Positions 1 to 6,981 of a DNA stretch of 29,530 bases are shown piece after piece; position 1 is the first letter of the stretch; each line of letters begins with the position of its first letter. Below the pieces are notes generated by a model. That model saw nothing but the letters and a program-made list of their open reading frames with translations, searched no databases and was not told where the DNA came from. A program made the position numbers and the translations under genes. The stretch covers positions 1 to 29,530 of the forward strand of contig DASWMP010000350.1 in NCBI GenBank assembly GCA_036399695.1. The letters run 5' to 3'. This DNA is from DASVEE01 sp036399695. GTDB taxonomy: Bacteria > Acidobacteriota > Thermoanaerobaculia > Gp7-AA8.

Positions 1-89
1 CGCGCACGTTCCGCAAGCACCGACTGCTCGTCCTCGCTCAGCTCGATCCGATATGGCGTTGTCCACCTCACACCCGCCCTCCCCACCAA
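1..89 (-). CDS. IS630-family transposase, N-terminal fragment (runs off window)
   Basis: A minus-strand frame starts at TTG (89-87) and is still open at the window edge. Its translation has the stretch TTPYRIELSEDEQSVLAERA, which resembles the start of IS630/Tc1-type transposases, where a short strand is followed by a helix of this kind before the helix-turn-helix. The start is chosen because a perfect AGGAGG (complement of 95-100) lies 5 nt upstream. Only about 29 residues are visible, so the DDE catalytic domain, the far end and intactness cannot be judged. It overlaps, in another frame, the end of the hypothetical gene that starts at 468, suggesting that the element inserted into or just behind that gene. 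Family assignment is by recognition of a short segment and is moderate. Confidence 0.55.
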   Translation of the reverse strand, partial: MVGRAGVRWTTPYRIELSEDEQSVLAERA

Positions 90-468
90 CGTTTCCTCCT
101 AGATTACTCCTGTGCGCGAATTTAGCGAATGGTGTACTAAGCCCCCGGTAGTACACCCAGAAGTATTCGAGATCGTGTGAGAACGACCTCACCGCCTCTT
201 GTAGCGTTTTACCGTTACCAAAGATCCGTAGTGCGTCGTTCTCCACGAAGTACTCTCCCTGCTCGATCGCAATGCGAAGCAGGAGCGGATGGCGGAGCGC
301 TTTGGTAACACCGGCAACGACGAATGAAAAAAGGGGCAGTACAGCCGGAGTGACGGCCGTTACAGCAGGTCGGTCCTGAATGTACGAATAGGTTTCCACT
401 CGTGGTCGTGATGGACGAAGCCTCCGCGCTGACGAAAGCGGCTCGTAGTCCAGAAATGCGACGCTCAT
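1..468 (-). CDS. Small hypothetical partner of the TIGR04255 gene, 3' end not resolved
   Basis: The ATG at 468-466 overlaps the TGA of the TIGR04255 gene (ATGA), so the two are probably translationally coupled. The frame stays open to the window edge (156 codons), but the genuine C-terminus is probably near residue 122, because the start signals of an IS630-type transposase lie just beyond. The N-terminal 60 residues are nondescript. Residues about 66-110 read as a strand pair followed by a helix (GEYFVENDALRIFGNGKTL, then an acidic/aromatic helix ending in EYFWVYY). I recall small proteins of this shape next to other TIGR04255 genes, but I know no assigned function. GC content is visibly lower than in genes further right, as for its partner, which fits horizontal acquisition. 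A fold like HicB-type antitoxins is only speculation. Confidence 0.5.
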   Translation of the reverse strand, partial: MSVAFLDYEPLSSARRLRPSRPRVETYSYIQDRPAVTAVTPAVLPLFSFVVAGVTKALRHPLLLRIAIEQGEYFVENDALRIFGNGKTLQEAVRSFSHDLEYFWVYYRGLSTPFAKFAHRSNLGGNVGGEGGCEVDNAISDRAERGRAVGACGTCA

Positions 469-1190
469 TCCAATCCCTCTCCTCGCAAGAAGCTACGGTA
501 CCGGGATGTCAGTAACCCCTCGAACAGCCGTTTCGTTTCCGTGTGGCTGTTCTCGAGGTATTCGTCCACGCGATCGAGATGCAGTTCGCCTCCCGACATC
601 GCGAAGTCAAAGTCGAGAAAAATGGAGGATTCGATACCGTTTGCGCCTTCCATCTCTTGAATTTGCACCGTTATTTCGCCCGATGTGCTCGGTATCACCG
701 CTGAGAGCTGGAAATGCGAGAAACTGGCGGCCTCTACCACGCCAAGTTTTACGGAGACGTCCAAGAAGTCGGCTACCGGAAAAACGTCGCCAGGGGCGTA
801 CGGGATGATGTTCGTGTAGCGCAATCCTGTTCTGCTTAGACGGCCAATCTCGAAGCGTTGCCCGAAAGCCTTCACCCATCGAAGCGCATCATGCTTAAAC
901 TTGGGGAAGCCGGGATAGCGGGAAGTCTGATACGCGAATAGGTTAAGGGCCGTCATCAACGATGCCGAGTTGTCGGCGCGCTGGAAGCGATATGGCGAGA
1001 GTGCCACCGCCTCACCGGTCTGTAGCTTCGGAACGAGGACGGTTGGAAACTCCGCGCGCGCCATCGCGAAGAACTCGTCCCGGTGGCACTCGATGGCGGG
1101 CTCGCCAGGAAACCGAATCTCAAAAACGACTCCCTCTAGTGGGGAGTTCGGATAGTCCGGCCGAGGGAACTCGTTCGTGACCTCGCCCAT
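465..1190 (-). CDS. TIGR04255 family protein (function unknown)
   Basis: 241 residues starting MGEVTNEFPRPDYPNSPLEG. The opening, with a proline-rich segment, then PLEGVVFEIRF, and an internal LRYTNII motif (residues about 118-125), is the pattern of the sporadically distributed TIGR04255 family, which has no established biochemical role. No signal peptide or membrane segment is visible, so it is probably cytosolic. The ATG at 1190 is chosen because family similarity begins there, although the frame is open far upstream. The Shine-Dalgarno is weak. Its TGA overlaps the ATG of the small downstream gene, so they form a two-gene unit. Base composition is closer to even than in the rest of the window, which suggests an accessory, transferred module. 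Confidence 0.75.
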   Translation of the reverse strand: MGEVTNEFPRPDYPNSPLEGVVFEIRFPGEPAIECHRDEFFAMARAEFPTVLVPKLQTGEAVALSPYRFQRADNSASLMTALNLFAYQTSRYPGFPKFKHDALRWVKAFGQRFEIGRLSRTGLRYTNIIPYAPGDVFPVADFLDVSVKLGVVEAASFSHFQLSAVIPSTSGEITVQIQEMEGANGIESSIFLDFDFAMSGGELHLDRVDEYLENSHTETKRLFEGLLTSRYRSFLRGEGLE

Positions 1191-1370
1191 TCGTGCGTCA
1201 TCTTGCCACACAAAAGCCGAACTTGGACCGACCGAGGATGTGACGAAGCGGCGAAGCTGCATAGTCTGAAGTCCAGCAGATCGCCCCGGGACTCGGACCT
1301 CGCGTCCTGCAATGTCGGTCAGAACACCGACAGGAACTCGATGACCATCCACCTTACAATCCTGCGGCAC

Positions 1371-2270
1371 ATGAAGATGAGACGCATCCTCGTTCTCTCT
1401 CTGCTCGTCGCTCTCTCCTCCACCTCGCTTCTCGCGTGGGGTGAAAAAGGGCACTACATCTCCAACGAAGCGGCGACGCTCGGGCTCCCGAACGACATGC
1501 CGACGTTCTTCTACAAGCGCTTCCCGGAGCTCGTCTGGCTCGGCTTCGATCCCGACCGCCAGCGCGGCGGGGGGGAATCGCTCGAGGCCTTCAACGCCCC
1601 GAACCACTTCCTCGACATGGAGTATGTCGAAGGGCTGAAGCTGCCGCCGGAGCGCTATCAGTTTCTCGACCTGATGTACTCGTCGAACCGGTTGCGCCAG
1701 CACGGCATCACCAACTCGGAGGCGGGTTTCCTGCCGTGGCAGATCGCGGAGGTCGCGCAGGCGCTGCAGGTGGAGTTCCGCTTGTGGCGCGCCAGCCAGC
1801 CCGGCTCGAGCGAGCGGCAGGCCATCGAGAACGACATCATCCATCTGGCCGGCACCCTCGGCCATTTCGTCGCCGACGGCGCCAACCCGCACCACGCCAC
1901 GACGCACTACAACGGCTGGGCCGGCCCGAACCCGAACGGCTATCCGAACGACTGCGGCACCCACTCCCGCTTCGAGCGCGATTTCGTCTCCCATGCCGTC
2001 GAGACGAAGGACGTCGTGCCGAAGCTCGCCGCGGAGCCGGTCCTCCGGACCGACTACTTTGCCACGGCGGTGGAGCACCTCCGCGCCTCGAACGCGTTGA
2101 CGGAGCGGATCTACCAGCTCGACAAGGCCCGGGCGTTCGACACGCTGCGCCCGGTCTCCGCCGAGGGATTCGACTTTGCCACCAGCCGGTTGGCGGCAGG
2201 GGCCAGTCTGCTGCGGGACATCTGGTGGTCCGCCTGGCGAAACTCCGAGCAGCAGCGCCGGCGGGACTAG
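1371..2270 (+). CDS. Secreted S1/P1 nuclease / zinc phospholipase C-like protein
   Basis: 299 residues from ATG 1371 (MKMRRIL...). A classic signal peptide (residues 1-22, LVLSLLVALSSTSLLA) is followed directly by Trp23, so cleavage would expose an N-terminal Trp. In the S1/P1 nuclease and bacterial phospholipase C superfamily that residue is itself a zinc ligand. Further candidate ligands follow in order: His28 in WGEKGH, the NHFLDMEY segment (H..D), and HLAGTLGHFVADGANPHH (H, GHxxxD, PxHH). The trinuclear zinc site therefore looks intact. The product should be exported and hydrolyse phosphodiesters, but nucleic acid versus phospholipid cannot be decided. Two alternative in-frame starts upstream (1203, 1344) would bury the signal peptide and were rejected. 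It is divergent from the TIGR04255 gene, with about 180 bp between them and no clear promoter. Confidence 0.7.
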   Translation: MKMRRILVLSLLVALSSTSLLAWGEKGHYISNEAATLGLPNDMPTFFYKRFPELVWLGFDPDRQRGGGESLEAFNAPNHFLDMEYVEGLKLPPERYQFLDLMYSSNRLRQHGITNSEAGFLPWQIAEVAQALQVEFRLWRASQPGSSERQAIENDIIHLAGTLGHFVADGANPHHATTHYNGWAGPNPNGYPNDCGTHSRFERDFVSHAVETKDVVPKLAAEPVLRTDYFATAVEHLRASNALTERIYQLDKARAFDTLRPVSAEGFDFATSRLAAGASLLRDIWWSAWRNSEQQRRRD

Positions 2271-2277
2271 CTTCGAG

Positions 2278-2359
2278 TCTCGGAGTGCGGTGGCGTGCGA
2301 ACGCCACCGCTCTTCTACACGTGTACCAGAGCGGTGGCGTTCGCCACCGCACTCCGAGA
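2278..2359. repeat. REP-like long palindrome between convergent genes
   Basis: A left arm at 2278-2313 (TCTCGGAGTGCGGTGGCG, then GCGAACGCCACCGCTCT) pairs with a right arm at 2328-2359. The arms are complementary except for three extra bases on the left. The 14-nt loop contains the perfect palindrome TACACGTGTA (2316-2325). The right arm ends immediately before the stop codon (2360-2362) of the minus-strand gene, and the left arm starts 7 bp after the plus-strand stop, so the structure fills the convergent intergenic gap and could end transcription from both sides. Related copies lie at 10730-10768 and, diverged, at 26099-26241. Confidence 0.85.
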
Positions 2360-3697
2360 TCACGACCGCCACGCCGCAATGAAATGCGCCTGCTGCAGCA
2401 CCAGCAGCAGCGCGCCGGTCAGCGCGGCCAGCAGAAACGGCGTGGCCGTCCACCCAGCCGCAATCCTGCGCCCTGTGAGCGCCACGTTCACCAGCGACAT
2501 CGCCGCGATCAGCACCACCACCGCCGCGATCGCCGCCCACGGCGTCGCCCGGTAGATGGCCCACATCGGCAAGGCCACGATGGCGGCGCTGGCCACGCCC
2601 ATGGCCACGGCCACGACGACGCGGTTCCAGCCGCCGAACAGACGCAACCGCACGCCGCCGGTCCAGAGAATGAACGCCAGCACGGCGGCGCAGGCGGCCA
2701 CGTAGGGGCCGTAGAAAAAGTCGTAGCGGCCGGTCATGTTCGCCGTCAGCAGGAAGAGGAACGGCACCATGAGGGCGCGGGAGATGGTGCGCACCTTCAG
2801 CGGCGCTTCCACGCGCGAGGCGAGCAGCGTCCGGATCGTCACCAGCGCCGCCAGGGCGATGAACACCGGCGCCGACCAGCGTCGTGACCCGAGGGACCAG
2901 GTAGCGAAGATGAACAGCATCACCGTCAGCGCCCCACCGACGTTGAACCAGCGGAACTTCCAGTCCAGCAGGGCGATGACGACGATGATGGCCACGAGGC
3001 TCAGGTTCTGGTAGGCGATCTCCGCCACCGGCTTGGTCGTGATCTTCTGCAGCACGAACACGACGGCGATGGGGATGAAGATGTTGTCCGTCCCTTCGAG
3101 CGAGATCGCTTCGAAGATCGTCACGAGCATCGCCACCAGCAGTGCCGCCAGCACACACGTGGCGCGCGGCAGGTTGGTCATCAGCAGCATCGGCAGATGC
3201 AGCGCCATGAAGGCGATGAAGAAGAATACGACCGAGCCCTCGACGCTCTTGTACGAATCCTCCACCTCGTACCGCACGGCGCCGTAGCGGCTGCCGACCA
3301 ACGCCGCGAAGGCGTCGGCGAGCGCGAGCACCAGCACGGCGGAGAGATACAGCCACGGACGGTCGGCGGCGATGACGAAGACGAGCCAGATGGCCAGCGG
3401 GTAGTACTCGCTGCCGCGGCTCTTCCGCTCCACACCGTGCAGCGATTTGAGGAGCTTCGTTTTGTCGCCGAGCAGGAAGATGCTGGAGAGCGACACCGTG
3501 AGCACGAGCACGACGAGCGGCGACTCGATGAGCCACGGCAGAAAGATGCCGATCATCCCGCCGCCGAGGTGCACGAGCTTGCGCGTCCACTCGGGCTTCG
3601 GCTTGCCGAGGCGCATCCAAAGCTCGGCGATGACGAGGAGGGCGAAGAAAAGAGCGGAGATGATCAGCGCGCCGCGAATATCGTGCGGCGTCACCAT
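2360..3697 (-). CDS. Polyprenol/phytol-kinase-like integral membrane protein (SEC59/VTE5-type)
   Basis: 445 residues, almost entirely hydrophobic, with roughly a dozen predicted membrane spans. The first 210 residues carry marks of CTP-dependent lipid kinases of the dolichol/phytol kinase family: RKLVHLGGG (about 39-47), GDKTKLLKS, an acidic LADAFAALVGSRYG loop, SYKSVEGS, and FEAISLEGTDNIFIP. These loops bind the nucleotide and the isoprenoid alcohol phosphate in relatives. The remaining half is extra membrane domain of unknown role, making the protein about twice the usual family length. It starts at ATG 3697, sharing one base with the TGA of the BtaA-like gene (TGATG), so the two are coupled. 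Expected activity is phosphorylation or cytidylyl-type chemistry on a membrane lipid; the substrate is unknown. Confidence 0.65.
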   Translation of the reverse strand: MVTPHDIRGALIISALFFALLVIAELWMRLGKPKPEWTRKLVHLGGGMIGIFLPWLIESPLVVLVLTVSLSSIFLLGDKTKLLKSLHGVERKSRGSEYYPLAIWLVFVIAADRPWLYLSAVLVLALADAFAALVGSRYGAVRYEVEDSYKSVEGSVVFFFIAFMALHLPMLLMTNLPRATCVLAALLVAMLVTIFEAISLEGTDNIFIPIAVVFVLQKITTKPVAEIAYQNLSLVAIIVVIALLDWKFRWFNVGGALTVMLFIFATWSLGSRRWSAPVFIALAALVTIRTLLASRVEAPLKVRTISRALMVPFLFLLTANMTGRYDFFYGPYVAACAAVLAFILWTGGVRLRLFGGWNRVVVAVAMGVASAAIVALPMWAIYRATPWAAIAAVVVLIAAMSLVNVALTGRRIAAGWTATPFLLAALTGALLLVLQQAHFIAAWRS

Positions 3698-4764
3698 CAG
3701 CGCACTTCCTCCAGGACGAACGCGCTGTAGAAGAAGGCATTGTCGCGGGCGAAAAGCGCGCGTGCTTCCTCGCCGAGTGACGTGATGCGCGACGCAAACC
3801 GCGACGGCGCGCGCCGCGGCACGAGCAGGTTCCAGTAGGCGAACCGCGCCCTCGGATTGGCGGCGTCGAGCAGACGGCCGTAGATCTGCGCCGTCAGCTC
3901 CGGGTCGATGTACTCGAAGATGTCCGAGAGGTAGTAGCCGTCGAACTTCCCGTGCGCCGCTTCCTCGACCGAGCCCCGCACCAGCGTGAGCTTGTCGAGA
4001 TGCCGCCGCACGTCGTCGATGCGGCGCAGGTAGCGCGGCAGCGCATCGGCGCGGTAGTTCCCCGTGAAGATGGAGACGAGGTACGGATTCGAATGGGTCG
4101 GCAGCGCCGTCAGCGCGTACTCGGCGCGCTTGAAGATCCGCTCCGCCACCGATCCTTCGACGTAGCGGAAGAACTCCGGATCACGGCCCGTACGCCCCAT
4201 GACGAACCTGCTGAAGAAGACGCGGAACATCGCCCGCCATCGCCAGGTGTTCCACTGCGTACGATAGAAGCGTTCCCGCTCCTCGGGTGTCCGCTCGCGG
4301 AGCAGCGCCTCCACATCGCGCCGGCTGTGCACCAGCGGCAGCACGTATTTGCGGAACAGCCGGAAGTAGTTCTCGAACCGCCCGCGATGAATGACCCCCG
4401 CGGCGATGGCCTCGACGTTCGCATCCCAGTACGCCCGCACGTCCTCCGGCAGCTCGAACGTGCGATACGTCTCCACCCGGCTCGCGTCGTCATGCACGCC
4501 GAGAAACCGCAGCAGCGCCTCGTTCGAAAGCTGCCGGATCGCCGCCCGCTTCAACTCGATCAGCGCAAGCTGCGCCGGACTGAGATCGACGGCCACCACT
4601 TCGGCCCCTTCGGCGAGCAACGCAAACGCGTTGTCCCCCGAAGCCGCGATCGACAGCATCCGTTTCCCCGCTGCCGGCCGCAACGCGTCGCAAAGCACGT
4701 CCGCGTCCTCCCAGGAGTTGGCGTAGCGGATGATGTCGAAACGGGCGCGGTGCTCGATGCGCAT
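3697..4764 (-). CDS. DUF3419 / BtaA-like S-adenosylmethionine 3-amino-3-carboxypropyl transferase
   Basis: 355 residues. The N-terminus reads RFDIIRYANSWEDADVL followed by LSIAASGDNAFALL and VVAVDLSPAQLALIELK, which is the DUF3419/BtaA signature: a Rossmann-type SAM-binding fold with the ANxWED motif. A later YYLSDIFEYI also matches the family. Characterised BtaA transfers the 3-amino-3-carboxypropyl group of SAM to diacylglycerol, the first step of betaine-lipid (DGTS) synthesis. The methyltransferase BtaB that completes DGTS is not fused and not present nearby, so the product may stop at the homoserine-ether stage or the acceptor may differ. It lies between HMG-CoA reductase (54 bp upstream, same strand) and a lipid-kinase-like gene (1-nt overlap). 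No strong Shine-Dalgarno is seen at ATG 4764. Confidence 0.75.
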   Translation of the reverse strand: MRIEHRARFDIIRYANSWEDADVLCDALRPAAGKRMLSIAASGDNAFALLAEGAEVVAVDLSPAQLALIELKRAAIRQLSNEALLRFLGVHDDASRVETYRTFELPEDVRAYWDANVEAIAAGVIHRGRFENYFRLFRKYVLPLVHSRRDVEALLRERTPEERERFYRTQWNTWRWRAMFRVFFSRFVMGRTGRDPEFFRYVEGSVAERIFKRAEYALTALPTHSNPYLVSIFTGNYRADALPRYLRRIDDVRRHLDKLTLVRGSVEEAAHGKFDGYYLSDIFEYIDPELTAQIYGRLLDAANPRARFAYWNLLVPRRAPSRFASRITSLGEEARALFARDNAFFYSAFVLEEVR

Positions 4765-4772
4765 GTCTGCCT

Positions 4773-4806
4773 ACCAAAAACCAACAACCAACCGACAACC
4801 GTCAAC
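4773..4806. repeat. Short AACCAAC-type tandem repeat
   Basis: An imperfect run of AACCAAC-like heptamers (ACCAACAACCAACCGACAACC) fills most of the 53-bp gap between the HMG-CoA reductase and the BtaA-like gene. It belongs to the same heptamer family seen at 19201-19256, 27745-27843 and, in a GC-richer variant, at 17696-17885. Confidence 0.6.
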
Positions 4807-4817
4807 TCGCTTCACCC

Positions 4818-6083
4818 TCACCGTCTCCCAAACGCCTTATGCGCCTGCGCGAACTCACCCGAGGCCAGCGCTCCGGCGATCGACAGCTCGCCTGCCAGCA
4901 CCGTCACGGCGCAGATCTCGGCGAACTTCTTCGCGCCGCCGGCGCCGAAGCAGCCGAGCATCTCCAGGCATTCTCGGGCCGTCGGCAGGTGCGTGCCGCC
5001 GCCGACGGTGCCGACGATGAGGCTGGGCAGCGAGACGCTGACGTAAAAGTCGCCGTCCTTCGTCACGTCCATCCGCGTCACGCCCACCGACGCTTCGGCC
5101 ACGCAGGCCACATCCTGGCCGCAGGCCATGAACAGCGCCGTGAGCGCATTCGCGTAGTGCCCCTGCATCCCGATCGAGCCGCTCTGCAGGCTGCCGACGA
5201 TCGCTGCCTGCCAGTAGCGGAAGATCTGTTCCGGCTCCGTATGCAGGTACTTGCGCACCAGCTCCTTCGACACCGTCACGTCGGCCACGACCTTCTTGCC
5301 GCGTGTTCCCTGGAAGGCCATGTGCGTCGCCTTCTTGTCGCCCGACATGTTCGCCTCGATGAACCACGTCTGCGGCTGCACCGGCGAGGTCGCCAGGAGG
5401 TGCTCGCAGATCGCGCCGGTGGCGAACGTGACCATGTTCTGCCCCGCCGCATCCCCGGTCGTGTAGTGGAAGATGAGGTAGACCTCTTTGCCCGTGACGA
5501 TGGGGTCGAGCTGCACGAGCTGCGCATAGCGCGACGTCGTGCGTACCTTCTCCTTCAGCTCGTCGAAGCGGCTGATGACGTGAGCAACGAACGTCGCCGC
5601 CTCGGCCATGTTCGCGAACATGAGTCCCGGCGCCCGCAGCACCGACTCCACGAGACAGAGCGCCGCCGCACCACCGGAGAGGCTGATCAGCTTCGCCCCC
5701 CGCTGATACGACGCCACCAGCGCCCCCTCGGTCGTCGCCAGCGGCACGTAGTAATCGCCGTGCGCGTGCGTCCCGTTGATCCGCAGCGGCCCGATAACCC
5801 CGACCGGAATCCGCGCAAACCCCACCAGCCCCTCGATGTTCGCCCGCAACGACTCCGGCACCGGATCGCCGCCACGCCCTTCCAGATGCTCGAGCCCGAA
5901 CCCCCGCTCCCTCAGAAACGCCCGCCGCTGCTCCAGCGCCTCGGCCGTGTACTCATCCTTCGCCGGCACACTCGGCGGCAAAGGATCGGCGTCCGGCAAC
6001 CGCGGATGCAGATCGCGCACACGATCCTCCGGCGCCCGGCCCGCAAGGATTCCGGCAAGAATGTCTTTGAATCGGGGATTCAC
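4818..6083 (-). CDS. 3-hydroxy-3-methylglutaryl-CoA reductase
   Basis: 421 residues. It should convert HMG-CoA to mevalonate with two NAD(P)H, the committed step of the mevalonate isoprenoid route. Visible family motifs in order are: IPVGVIGPLRING, PLATTEGALVASYQRG with the catalytic Glu (about residue 119), GDAAGQNMV in the nucleotide site, SGDKKATHM with the catalytic Lys, GQDVACVAEAS with the catalytic Asp, and a C-terminal AQAHKAFGR carrying the general-acid His. The spacing and the GTVGGGTHLPT block look like the class I type rather than class II MvaA. It lacks the sterol-sensing membrane region of eukaryotic enzymes. The start is GTG 6083; no good ribosome site precedes it, so the start is less certain. 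It is followed on the same strand by the BtaA-like and lipid-kinase-like genes. Confidence 0.9.
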   Translation of the reverse strand: MNPRFKDILAGILAGRAPEDRVRDLHPRLPDADPLPPSVPAKDEYTAEALEQRRAFLRERGFGLEHLEGRGGDPVPESLRANIEGLVGFARIPVGVIGPLRINGTHAHGDYYVPLATTEGALVASYQRGAKLISLSGGAAALCLVESVLRAPGLMFANMAEAATFVAHVISRFDELKEKVRTTSRYAQLVQLDPIVTGKEVYLIFHYTTGDAAGQNMVTFATGAICEHLLATSPVQPQTWFIEANMSGDKKATHMAFQGTRGKKVVADVTVSKELVRKYLHTEPEQIFRYWQAAIVGSLQSGSIGMQGHYANALTALFMACGQDVACVAEASVGVTRMDVTKDGDFYVSVSLPSLIVGTVGGGTHLPTARECLEMLGCFGAGGAKKFAEICAVTVLAGELSIAGALASGEFAQAHKAFGRR

Positions 6084-6157
6084 GGGGCCGAGGATACAAC
6101 GGTTGTGACTGGTGACGGGACGGGAGGGCGGAGGATGGCAGGTGATCCGGCGCGGAA

Positions 6158-6183
6158 TACAATTTAGTCCGCCCGACTTAGTT
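6158..6183 (+). promoter_or_regulatory. Candidate autoregulatory promoter/operator of the toxin-antitoxin pair
   Basis: A TACAAT -10-like hexamer (6158-6163) overlaps an imperfect dyad AATTTAGTC-cgccc-GACTTAGTT (6161-6183, 7 of 9 positions paired). The position just upstream of the antitoxin start fits autorepression by a Phd/YefM antitoxin. No convincing -35 is visible. Confidence 0.35.
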
Positions 6184-6197
6184 CAACCGGAGGGCAC

Positions 6198-6437
6198 ATG
6201 GAAACCGTCAACATTCATGAAGCGAAGACTCAGCTCTCGCGCCTCGTCGAACGGGCAGCGAAGGGCGAATCCTTCATCATCGCCAAAGCCGGCAAGCCTC
6301 TGGTCAAGGTGTCGGCGCTCGATGCGCCCCCCCTGCCTCAACGTCTCGGTTTTCTCGCCGGTGAGATCGAGGTGCCGGACGATTTCGACGAGATGGGCGC
6401 ACGCGAGATCGAAGCAATGTTCGGGACTGCTGAGTGA
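6198..6437 (+). CDS. Phd/YefM-family antitoxin
   Basis: 79 residues beginning METVNIHEAKTQLSRLVERA, the typical Phd/YefM N-terminal DNA-binding domain. The middle KAGKPLVKVSAL completes the small dimeric fold. The acidic C-terminus (EIEVPDDFDEMGAREIEAMF) is the segment that wraps around and neutralises the toxin in this family. A good Shine-Dalgarno (GGAGGGC) stands about 6 nt upstream of ATG 6198. The TGA overlaps the toxin GTG in a GTGA junction, so the toxin is translationally coupled. It should act as a labile antitoxin and as repressor of its own operon, probably through the dyad at 6161-6183. Confidence 0.88.
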   Translation: METVNIHEAKTQLSRLVERAAKGESFIIAKAGKPLVKVSALDAPPLPQRLGFLAGEIEVPDDFDEMGAREIEAMFGTAE

Positions 6438-6820
6438 AGCTCCTGCTCGACACTCAACTGCTGCTCTGGGCAGCGGGCCGACCCGAGCGTCTCTCCGCCG
6501 CCGCACGCAAGCAGCTCGAGAACCCGAAGAACGAGCTCCTGTTCAGCGCCGCCAGTCTCTGGGAGATTGCGATCAAGAGCTCCCTCGGGCGTGACGACTT
6601 CCACGTTGAGCCTCGACTGCTGCGGCGCGGCCTCCTGGACAACGGCTACACCGAGTTGCCGGTTACGAGCGAGCACGCCGTGAGCATCGATTCCCTCCCG
6701 CAGTTCCACAAGGATCCGTTCGACCGGATCCTGCTGGCTCAAGCGCTGACTGAGGGCATCACCCTCCTGACCGCCGACGCGCAACTGGCGCGCTACCCGG
6801 GGCCGGTGCGGAAGGTTTAA
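6434..6820 (+). CDS. PIN-domain toxin, VapC-type ribonuclease
   Basis: 128 residues. The PIN fold is evident: MKLLLDTQLLLWAAG with the first catalytic Asp (D6), SAASLWEIAIKSSLG with the conserved Glu, DPFDRILLAQAL with the second conserved Asp pair, and LLTADAQLARYP with the last Asp. All acidic metal ligands expected for a Mg-dependent endoribonuclease are present, so the toxin looks active. The family cleaves tRNA or rRNA; which one cannot be told. It starts at GTG 6434, sharing four bases with the antitoxin stop. This Phd-paired subfamily is common on chromosomes of soil bacteria. Confidence 0.88.
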   Translation: MKLLLDTQLLLWAAGRPERLSAAARKQLENPKNELLFSAASLWEIAIKSSLGRDDFHVEPRLLRRGLLDNGYTELPVTSEHAVSIDSLPQFHKDPFDRILLAQALTEGITLLTADAQLARYPGPVRKV

Positions 6821-6930
6821 CCCGGATCGCGCCACTGCGAGCTGATCGAGTGTCCTCTGGGTGGCGCAGCATCGTTACGCTGCCGGCCTCGATGCCGTGC
6901 GGCAGGCGACGCGCTCGCGCAGCATCAGAC

Positions 6931-6956
6931 GCTTATTAAGTCTCGGGCGCTATAAT
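6931..6956 (+). promoter_or_regulatory. Promoter region of fic with GCTTATTAAG element
   Basis: A consensus -10 box TATAAT lies at 6951-6956, 25 bp before the Fic ATG. The near-palindrome GCTTATTAAG (6931-6940) sits in the spacer/-35 zone, and its exact reverse complement recurs downstream of the gene at 8169-8178. It could be the operator of the C-terminal winged-helix domain of the Fic protein. The preceding stretch 6821-6930 holds no gene I can support. Confidence 0.45.
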
Positions 6957-6981
6957 TTAATAACACACCCTCGCCAGCAAC

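Noticed and set aside
1191..3797. Minus-strand open frame joining the TIGR04255 gene to 2.6 kb upstream
   Set aside because: The upstream part is antisense to the S1/P1-like gene and out of frame with the lipid-kinase-like gene. TIGR04255 similarity begins exactly at MGEVTN.
6821..6930. tRNA or small gene between the toxin and fic
   Set aside because: No cloverleaf with GTTCRANYC arm and no coding frame with a start and ribosome site was seen.
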